Below the pieces are notes generated by a model. That model had not been told where the DNA came from. It did not search any database and saw only the letters and a list, made by a program, of their open reading frames with translations. 64,000 nucleotides of DNA from NCBI GenBank assembly GCA_000759755.1, contig BBMW01000007.1, positions 62,001 through 126,000 of the forward strand, written 5' to 3'. This DNA is from Citrobacter werkmanii NBRC 105721. GTDB taxonomy: Bacteria > Pseudomonadota > Gammaproteobacteria > Enterobacterales > Enterobacteriaceae. Position numbers and translations under genes: made by a program. This document shows, piece by piece, positions 58,127 to 64,000 of the stretch; the first letter of the stretch is position 1; each line of letters starts with the position of its first letter.

Positions 58127-59173
58127 ATGAACAGAACCGATGAACTCCGTACTGCGCGTATTGACAACCTGGTCACTCCAGCAGAGCTTGCGCAGCGGCA
58201 TCCTGTTTCGTCCTCCGTCGCCCGTCATGTTACGGACTCCCGACGCCGGATAGAAAAAATATTGAATGGCGAAGATCCCCGTTTGCTGGTGATCGTAGGC
58301 CCTTGCTCGATTCACGATCTTGATGCCGCCGTGGAATACGCCACGCGTCTACAGGCGCTGCGCGAAAAATACCAGGCGCGTCTCGAAATTGTGATGCGTA
58401 CCTATTTTGAAAAGCCACGCACCGTCGTGGGCTGGAAAGGCTTAATTTCCGACCCGGACCTGAACGGCAGCTATCGTGTGAACCACGGCATTGAGCTGGC
58501 GCGTAAATTGCTGTTGCAGGTCAATGAACTGGGTGTACCCACGGCAACGGAATTCCTCGACATGGTGACCGGCCAGTTTATTGCCGATTTAATCAGTTGG
58601 GGCGCCATTGGCGCGCGCACCACCGAAAGCCAGATCCACCGCGAAATGGCGTCTGCTCTTTCCTGCCCGGTTGGGTTTAAGAACGGGACGGATGGCAATA
58701 CCCGTATCGCCGTCGATGCGATTCGCGCCTCCCGCGCCAGCCATATGTTCCTCTCCCCGGATAAAACCGGTCAGATGACCATTTATCAGACCAGCGGTAA
58801 CCCATACGGGCATATCATTATGCGCGGTGGTAAAAAGCCAAATTATTATGCTGAAGATATTGCCGCCGCCTGCGATACCCTGCACGAATTTTCCCTGCCT
58901 GAGCATTTGGTCGTTGATTTTAGCCACGGTAATTGCCAGAAGCAGCATCGCCGTCAGCTGGAAGTGTGTGATGACGTATGCCAGCAAATTCGCAACGGTT
59001 CGACGGCGATTGCCGGGATCATGGCGGAAAGTTTCCTGCGCGAAGGCACGCAAAAAATCGTTAGCGGTCAGCCGCTGGTTTACGGTCAGTCGATTACCGA
59101 CCCGTGCCTGAACTGGGAAGATACTGAACTGCTGGTGGACAAACTCGCCTCTGCGGTTGATAGCCGTTTTTAA
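58127..59173 (+). CDS. aroH: AroH, tryptophan-sensitive DAHP synthase
   Basis: A 348-residue enzyme matching E. coli AroH. It condenses phosphoenolpyruvate and erythrose 4-phosphate as the first step of the shikimate pathway. Active-site groups are VIVGPCSIHDLDAA, MRTYFEKPRTVVGWKG, IGARTTESQIHREMAS and PVGFKNGTDGN; HLVVDFSHGNCQKQHRRQ holds metal ligands. It is the Trp-inhibited isozyme, judged by close sequence identity and the TrpR operator. Its neighbour ppsA supplies phosphoenolpyruvate. Confidence 0.97.
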   Translation: MNRTDELRTARIDNLVTPAELAQRHPVSSSVARHVTDSRRRIEKILNGEDPRLLVIVGPCSIHDLDAAVEYATRLQALREKYQARLEIVMRTYFEKPRTVVGWKGLISDPDLNGSYRVNHGIELARKLLLQVNELGVPTATEFLDMVTGQFIADLISWGAIGARTTESQIHREMASALSCPVGFKNGTDGNTRIAVDAIRASRASHMFLSPDKTGQMTIYQTSGNPYGHIIMRGGKKPNYYAEDIAAACDTLHEFSLPEHLVVDFSHGNCQKQHRRQLEVCDDVCQQIRNGSTAIAGIMAESFLREGTQKIVSGQPLVYGQSITDPCLNWEDTELLVDKLASAVDSRF

Positions 59174-59297
59174 CGCTGTACACCGGGTAACACCACGTTG
59201 CCCGGTGGTAATTCTTTGTTTTTCACTTCATTGTTGTGCAAAAACCGTTCTCGTCACAATTATTTCACAAAAACGCTTGCCGCAAATTTGCAGTTTG

Positions 59298-59314
59298 ATG
59301 ATAATGATTATCAT
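59298..59314 (+). promoter_or_regulatory. Fur box upstream of hemP-hmuR
   Basis: ATGATAAT-G-ATTATCAT is a perfect 8-1-8 palindrome, the strongest Fur consensus. It lies 29 bp before the hemP start. Expression of haem uptake should be switched on only under iron limitation. Confidence 0.92.
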
Positions 59315-59343
59315 TGTTACATTGATTGCTATTTTTAAACTCT

Positions 59344-59532
59344 ATGTCACGTATGGATAACACAACAGCAACGCCTGCAAAAGAAAAAACACCGCCTGCC
59401 GTCGCCGCAACCGAGCGTCGCATTGACAGTAAAAGTCTGCTGGGCAAAGAAGGACGCGTGATTATAGAGCACGATGGTCAGCACTACCTGCTGCGCCAGA
59501 CCCATGCTGGAAAACTCATTCTGACTAAATAA
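59344..59532 (+). CDS. hemP: HemP, small haem uptake protein
   Basis: A 62-residue protein (60 if it begins at the Met at 59353). The C-terminal half [22 protein letters not shown] is the HemP signature shared with E. coli YdiE. The N-terminal half is a disordered, Thr/Ala/Pro/Lys-rich stretch. It is directly under the Fur box and 74 bp before hmuR. In other bacteria HemP/HmuP promotes expression of the haem receptor. No strong Shine-Dalgarno sequence is visible before either start. Confidence 0.85.
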   Translation: MSRMDNTTATPAKEKTPPAVAATERRIDSKSLLGKEGRVIIEHDGQHYLLRQTHAGKLILTK

Positions 59533-59606
59533 ACAACACTTTTCGCCAGCCACCCAGGTGATACCCAGGCAGCCAGCGCTTTTCGATTTTCTAATGGAGA
59601 GTTGCT

Positions 59607-61592
59607 ATGCCACACCTGCACACCGCATCCTTGCGCCCATCGCTCCTGGCGTTGGCGATTGTCAGTAATCTTCCCGTCGTTGCCTGGGCGGCGGTAGAGG
59701 ATATGACCGTCACCGCCACCGGCAACGCCCGTAGCGCCTTTGAAGCGCCGATGATGGTCAGCGTTATCGACGCTACTGCACCTGAAAACCAGACTGCCAG
59801 CTCGGCAGCCGACCTGTTACGGAAGGTTCCGGGCCTGTCCCTGGACGGTACGGGCCGGACAAATGGTCAGGACGTCAATCTGCGCGGCTATGACCGTCGC
59901 GGCGTTTTGGTGCTGGTAGATGGCGTTCGCCAGGGAACCGATACCGGGCACCTGAACAGTACCTTCCTCGATCCGGCGCTAATCAAGCGGATTGAAGTGG
60001 TACGCGGCCCTTCCGCACTGCTGTATGGCAGCGGCGCGCTGGGTGGCGTAATCGCCTATGACACTGCGGATGCTAAAGATCTGCTGGCAGCCGGACAAAA
60101 CAGCGGTTATCGCGTGTTCGGTACCGCAGCTACCGGCGATCACAGCCTCGGTATGGGCGCCAGCACATTTGGCCGCACCGATACCCTCGACGGGCTGCTG
60201 GCCTGGTCCAGCCGCGATCGCGGTAATTTGCGCCAAAGCGACGGTACTACCGCTCCGAACGACGAAGCGATTAACAATATGCTGGCGAAAGGCAGCTGGA
60301 AAATTGACAGCGCCCAGACGCTGGCCGGCTCGCTTCGTTATTACAACAATGATGCCCGGGAACCTAAAAACCCACAAACCAGCGCGGCGGATGCCACCAG
60401 CAATCCAATGACCGAACGCTCAACCATCCAACGCGATGCGCAACTGACTTACTCCCTCTCCCCGGCGGATAATGACTGGCTGAACGCGGATGCGCGCATC
60501 TACTGGTCCGAAGCGCGTATTAATGCACAAAACACAGATAGCACCGGCGAATTTCGCAAGCAGACCACCAAAGGCGGGAAAATCGACAACCGTAGCCGCC
60601 TGTTTACCGACTCATTTGCTTCTCACCTGATGACCTACGGTGGCGAATACTATCGTCAGGAACAGCAACCGGGTGGCGCAACCACCGGTTTCCCGGAGGC
60701 AAAAATCGATTTCAGCTCCGGCTGGCTACAGGATGAAATTACCCTGCGCGACCTGCCGGTTACGCTGTTGGGTGGTACCCGGTACGACTCTTATCGCGGT
60801 AGCAGCGACGGCTATGAAGACGTCGATGCCGACAAATGGTCGTCCCGCGCTGGACTCACCGTTGCGCCTGCCGACTGGCTGATGCTTTTCGGTTCATACG
60901 CTCAGGCCTTCCGTGCCCCAACCATGGGCGAGATGTATAACGATGCGAAGCACTTCTCGATTGGCCGTTTTTACACCAACTACTGGGTGCCAAACCCGAA
61001 CCTGCGTCCGGAAACCAACGAAACACAGGAATACGGATTTGGCCTGCGCTTTGACGATCTGTTGATGGCAAGCGATGCGCTCGAATTTAAAGCCAGCTAT
61101 TTCGACACCAAAGCCAAAGATTACATCTCTACCAGCGTCGATTTTGCCGCCGCGACAACGACATCCTATAACGTTCCCAACGCCAAAATCTGGGGCTGGG
61201 ACGTAATGGCGAAATACACCGCCGACCTGTTCAGTCTCGATATGGCCTATAACCGCACGCGGGGTAAAGATACTGACACGGACGAGTACATTTCCAGCAT
61301 TAACCCTGACACCGTCACCAGCAAACTGAACGTACCGGTTGCGCACAGCGGTTTCTCCGTTGGCTGGATAGGTACATTTGCTGACCGCTCAACGCACATC
61401 AGCAGCAACTACGCCAAACAACCCGGCTATGCGGTAAACGACTTCTACGTGAGCTATCAGGGGCAACAGGCGCTAAAAGGCATGACCACCACACTGGTAC
61501 TGGGCAACGCCTTCGACAAAGAGTACTGGTCGCAGCAGGGCATTCCGCAGGATGGCCGCAATGGCAAAATTTTCGTGAGTTATCAGTGGTAA
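59607..61592 (+). CDS. hmuR: HmuR-type TonB-dependent haem receptor
   Basis: A 661-residue outer-membrane receptor. The signal peptide ends at VAWAA (residue 28), followed by a TonB box-like EDMTVTA and plug domain (LRKVPGLSLDG, LRGYDRRGVLVLVDGVRQGTD, IEVVRGPSALLYGSGALGG). The barrel contains FRAPTMGEMY and NPNLRPETNE, the FRAP/NPNL blocks with a nearby His typical of HemR/HmuR haem receptors. The last residues, FVSYQW, give the C-terminal aromatic of outer-membrane proteins. GGAGA is 6 bp upstream. The gene is followed by hmuS. Confidence 0.94.
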   Translation: MPHLHTASLRPSLLALAIVSNLPVVAWAAVEDMTVTATGNARSAFEAPMMVSVIDATAPENQTASSAADLLRKVPGLSLDGTGRTNGQDVNLRGYDRRGVLVLVDGVRQGTDTGHLNSTFLDPALIKRIEVVRGPSALLYGSGALGGVIAYDTADAKDLLAAGQNSGYRVFGTAATGDHSLGMGASTFGRTDTLDGLLAWSSRDRGNLRQSDGTTAPNDEAINNMLAKGSWKIDSAQTLAGSLRYYNNDAREPKNPQTSAADATSNPMTERSTIQRDAQLTYSLSPADNDWLNADARIYWSEARINAQNTDSTGEFRKQTTKGGKIDNRSRLFTDSFASHLMTYGGEYYRQEQQPGGATTGFPEAKIDFSSGWLQDEITLRDLPVTLLGGTRYDSYRGSSDGYEDVDADKWSSRAGLTVAPADWLMLFGSYAQAFRAPTMGEMYNDAKHFSIGRFYTNYWVPNPNLRPETNETQEYGFGLRFDDLLMASDALEFKASYFDTKAKDYISTSVDFAAATTTSYNVPNAKIWGWDVMAKYTADLFSLDMAYNRTRGKDTDTDEYISSINPDTVTSKLNVPVAHSGFSVGWIGTFADRSTHISSNYAKQPGYAVNDFYVSYQGQQALKGMTTTLVLGNAFDKEYWSQQGIPQDGRNGKIFVSYQW

Positions 61593-61639
61593 TCACTTTT
61601 CCCCGGTTCGCCGGGGCAGCAATCTGGAAGGAAGAGACA

Positions 61640-62671
61640 ATGAATCACCACACACGCTGGCTGGAACTGAAAAAAGAAAATCCTGGCAAATATGCACGTG
61701 ACATCGCGGCTATGATGCACATCAGCGAGGCAGAACTGACCTTCGCGCGCGTCGGTCATGACGCCTGGCGCTTACGTGGCGAAGTCCGCGAAATCCTCGG
61801 CGCGCTGGAAGCCGTAGGCGAAACAAAATGTATTTGCCGCAACGAATATGCGGTGCATGAGCAGGTCGGCACCTTTACCAACCAGCACCTGAGCGGGCAT
61901 GCCGGGCTGGTACTCAATCCACGCGCCCTCGATCTGCGTCTGTTCCTGAATCAGTGGGCAAGCGCCTTTCATATCAGAGAAACAACCGCTCACGGCGAGC
62001 GTCAGAGCATTCAGTTTTTCGACTATCAGGGTGATGCATTGCTGAAGGTCTATGCCACACAAAATACCCTCGTTGAGGAATGGGCTGCGTTACTGACCCG
62101 TTTCATCTTTGCAGAAAACCCGCCACTGGTGCTGCAACCTGTCAACAATTCTGCGCCTGCCGCCGTCACCGTTGATGCACAGACCGTTGATCAAGAGTGG
62201 CGAGCCATGACTGATGTCCACCAGTTTTTCGGTCTGCTGAAACGCCACGATCTCACTCGCCAACAGGCATTTAATCTGGTGGGCGACGATCTGGCCTGCA
62301 AAGTTCCTAATAGCGCACTGGCGCAGTTACTCGATACCGCGCGTCAGGATGGCAATGAAATTATGGTTTTTGTGGGTAATCGCGGCTGCGTACAAATTTT
62401 TACCGGCGTAATAGAAAAACTGGTGCCGATGAAAGGCTGGCTGAATATATTCAACCCAGCATTTACATTACATCTGCTGGAAGAAAGCGTGGCTGAAACG
62501 TGGGTAACACGCAAACCAACCGCCGATGGACACGTAACCAGTCTGGAACTGTTTGCGGCCGATGGCACACAGATTGCCCAACTGTACGGTCAACGTACGG
62601 AAGGTGAACCGGAGCAAACGCAATGGCGCGCACAAATTGACGCACTGACGCCGAAAGGGCTGGCCGCATGA
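61640..62671 (+). CDS. hmuS: HmuS, haem-degrading or haem-handling protein
   Basis: A 343-residue cytoplasmic protein, started at MNHHTRWLELKKENP with GGAAGGAAGAG 6-10 bp upstream. It consists of two tandem HemS/ChuX-type domains (about 20-170 and 200-340). Family features are FARVGHDAWRLRGE near the start and the repeated GWLNIFNPAFTLHLLEE at the end of domain 2. It takes haem from the importer and degrades it or supplies it to haem proteins. It overlaps hmuT by 4 bp. Confidence 0.93.
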   Translation: MNHHTRWLELKKENPGKYARDIAAMMHISEAELTFARVGHDAWRLRGEVREILGALEAVGETKCICRNEYAVHEQVGTFTNQHLSGHAGLVLNPRALDLRLFLNQWASAFHIRETTAHGERQSIQFFDYQGDALLKVYATQNTLVEEWAALLTRFIFAENPPLVLQPVNNSAPAAVTVDAQTVDQEWRAMTDVHQFFGLLKRHDLTRQQAFNLVGDDLACKVPNSALAQLLDTARQDGNEIMVFVGNRGCVQIFTGVIEKLVPMKGWLNIFNPAFTLHLLEESVAETWVTRKPTADGHVTSLELFAADGTQIAQLYGQRTEGEPEQTQWRAQIDALTPKGLAA

Positions 62672-63489
62672 ACAAACTCCTGCTCCTGATTGCGTTGCTA
62701 CCCGTTACTGCGCTGGCGGCCCCCGAGGAAAGAGTCGTCACTCTGGGTGGCGACGTCACCGAAATTGTGTACGCGCTGGGGGCGCAGTCAACGCTGGTGG
62801 CGCGAGACAGCACCAGTCAGTGGCCTGAAGCCGCAAACGCCCTGGCTGACGTCGGCTATTTACGCCAGCTTAACGCCGAAGGGATCCTTGCCACCCGCCC
62901 TACGCTGGTCCTTGCCAGCGCGCAGGCGCAGCCTTCTCTGGCTCTAAAACAGGTCGAGCAGAGCCACGTCAAGGTTGTTACGATCCCGGCAAACAACGAC
63001 CTTAGCGCGATTGATGAAAAAATACGCGTCATTGCCGAGGCGACTCACCGGGAGGCCGATGGCGAAACGTTGCGTGCAACCTTACGTCAGGAGCTGGCGG
63101 CGCTCCCGTCATCTGAACTTAACAAACGCGTCCTATTTATTCTTAATCATGGAGGGATGACCGCCATGGCCGCAGGCCAGCAAACCGGAGCCGATGCGGC
63201 TATTCGCGCCGCCGGTTTGCGCAACGCGATGCAGGGGGTTAACCGTTATCAGCCTCTTTCACAAGAAGGTGTGATTGCCAGCCAGCCGGACCTGGTGGTG
63301 ATTTCACTGGAAGGTGTTAAGGCAATGGGGGGCGAGGCGAACCTGTGGGCGCTGCCGGGGCTGGCGAAAACACCTGCGGGACGGAATAAACAGGTATTAC
63401 AGGTTGATGATATGGCACTGCTTGGCTTCAGTATCCGTACCCCGCAGGCCATTTTGCAGCTTCGCGCGAAAGCAGAGCAATTACCCTGA
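62668..63489 (+). CDS. hmuT: HmuT, periplasmic haem-binding protein
   Basis: A 273-residue class III binding protein. Signal peptide cleaves after ALAA (residue 18). The mature start RVVTLGGDVTEIVYALGAQ and the helical backbone fold are those of HmuT/BtuF. It delivers haem to HmuU. The start overlaps hmuS by 4 bp, and the stop overlaps the ATG of hmuU. Confidence 0.93.
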   Translation: MNKLLLLIALLPVTALAAPEERVVTLGGDVTEIVYALGAQSTLVARDSTSQWPEAANALADVGYLRQLNAEGILATRPTLVLASAQAQPSLALKQVEQSHVKVVTIPANNDLSAIDEKIRVIAEATHREADGETLRATLRQELAALPSSELNKRVLFILNHGGMTAMAAGQQTGADAAIRAAGLRNAMQGVNRYQPLSQEGVIASQPDLVVISLEGVKAMGGEANLWALPGLAKTPAGRNKQVLQVDDMALLGFSIRTPQAILQLRAKAEQLP

Positions 63490-64000
63490 TGTCCCGACGA
63501 ATTACCTGTTCTTTGTGGGCCATGGCGCTAATGCTGGTCGTAATGACAATTTTGGCTACCGGTTTTGGCGCGTTGCGCCTGCCGGTAAGTCTGCTCTGGC
63601 GTGATGACAATGAAACGCTGCGTCAAATCTGGCTCACTATTCGTCTCCCCCGTGTCCTGCTGGCCCTGGTAATCGGCGGCGCTCTGGCGCTATCCGGCTG
63701 TGTGATGCAGGGACTGTTTCGCAACCCGCTTGCCGACCCGGGGTTACTCGGAATTAGCAGCGGTGCGGCCTGCGCCGTCGCCCTGTGGGTGGTACTGCCT
63801 GTCTCTTTGCCCGCGCTGCTGATGCTGTATGCGCCAATGTTGGCTGCATTTGTCGGTGCGCTGGCGGCAACCGTGGTGATTTTTATCCTCAGCCAACAGC
63901 ACGACGGCTCACTCTCGCGGCTGCTGCTGGTCGGTATAGCGATCAACGCGCTCTGCGGGGCGGCTGTTGGCGTTCTGTCGTGGGTCAGTAATGATGCGCA
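63489..64000 (+). CDS. hmuU: HmuU, haem ABC permease, N-terminal part
   Basis: A FecCD-family permease cut by the right edge of the window; 170 residues are visible. IRLPRVLLALVIGGALALSGCVMQGLFRNPLADPGLLGISSGAA is the family signature (residues about 50-95), followed by hydrophobic helices to the window end. Its ATG shares one base with the hmuT stop. The ATPase hmuV should follow. Confidence 0.92.
   Translation, partial: MSRRITCSLWAMALMLVVMTILATGFGALRLPVSLLWRDDNETLRQIWLTIRLPRVLLALVIGGALALSGCVMQGLFRNPLADPGLLGISSGAACAVALWVVLPVSLPALLMLYAPMLAAFVGALAATVVIFILSQQHDGSLSRLLLVGIAINALCGAAVGVLSWVSNDA

Overview
The window is a chromosomal segment of an enteric bacterium (Enterobacteriaceae). Most of it follows the E. 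coli gene order ydhT-ydhY, fumD, pykF, lpp, ldtE, sufEDSCBA, ydiH-menI-ydiJ-ydiK-rprA-ydiL-ydiM-ydiN-ydiB-aroD-ydiF-ydiO-ydiP-ydiQRST-fadK-ppsA-ppsR-aroH-hemP, with protein sequences very close to the E. coli ones. Three features point away from E. coli and Salmonella and towards Citrobacter: a tetrathionate reductase locus (ttrRS-ttrBCA) between fumD and pykF, a single lpp gene (Salmonella has two), and a haem uptake locus (hmuRSTU) directly after hemP. The genus call is inference from gene order and remembered sequences, not from a search.

Layout. 1-6.5 kb is accessory: the end of a PDC/Cache-type sensor protein, an APC-family permease, a very small acidic protein, a LysR regulator and a divergent four-gene polar amino acid ABC transporter. 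6.5-12.8 kb is the ydhYVWXUT operon (minus strand), an anaerobic electron-transfer system around the aldehyde:ferredoxin-oxidoreductase homologue YdhV, preceded by a perfect FNR box. 12.8-20.4 kb holds fumD and the tetrathionate respiration locus: two-component system TtrSR, and the iron-sulphur, membrane and molybdopterin subunits TtrBCA, with an FNR-like box and a second palindrome in the divergent promoter. 20.5-23 kb is a metNIQ-like ABC transporter whose binding protein lacks a lipobox.

23-32.4 kb is core: pykF with a Cra operator in its leader, lpp, ldtE and the Fur-boxed sufABCDSE operon. 32.6-34.7 kb contains a possible RydB RNA and an inserted LysR/metallo-beta-lactamase-fold gene pair. 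34.7-40.6 kb is ydiH, menI, ydiJ, ydiK, the small RNA rprA and ydiL. 40.6-45 kb holds two MFS paralogues with the quinate/shikimate dehydrogenase ydiB and aroD. 45-54.4 kb is the acyl-CoA module: CoA transferase YdiF, acyl-CoA dehydrogenase YdiO, ETF-like YdiQR, flavoprotein YdiS, ferredoxin YdiT, acyl-CoA synthetase FadK and the AraC-type regulator YdiP. 54.4-59.2 kb holds ppsA with a Cra box, its regulator ppsR and the TrpR-controlled aroH. 59.3 kb to the end is the Fur-boxed hemP-hmuRSTU haem uptake locus, cut by the window edge inside hmuU.

Themes: anaerobic respiration (ydh, ttr, probably ydiQRST), iron and Fe-S supply under Fur (suf, hmu), opposing Cra control of pykF and ppsA, and entry into and use of the shikimate pathway. 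No tRNA, rRNA, CRISPR array, insertion sequence, integrase or phage gene was seen.
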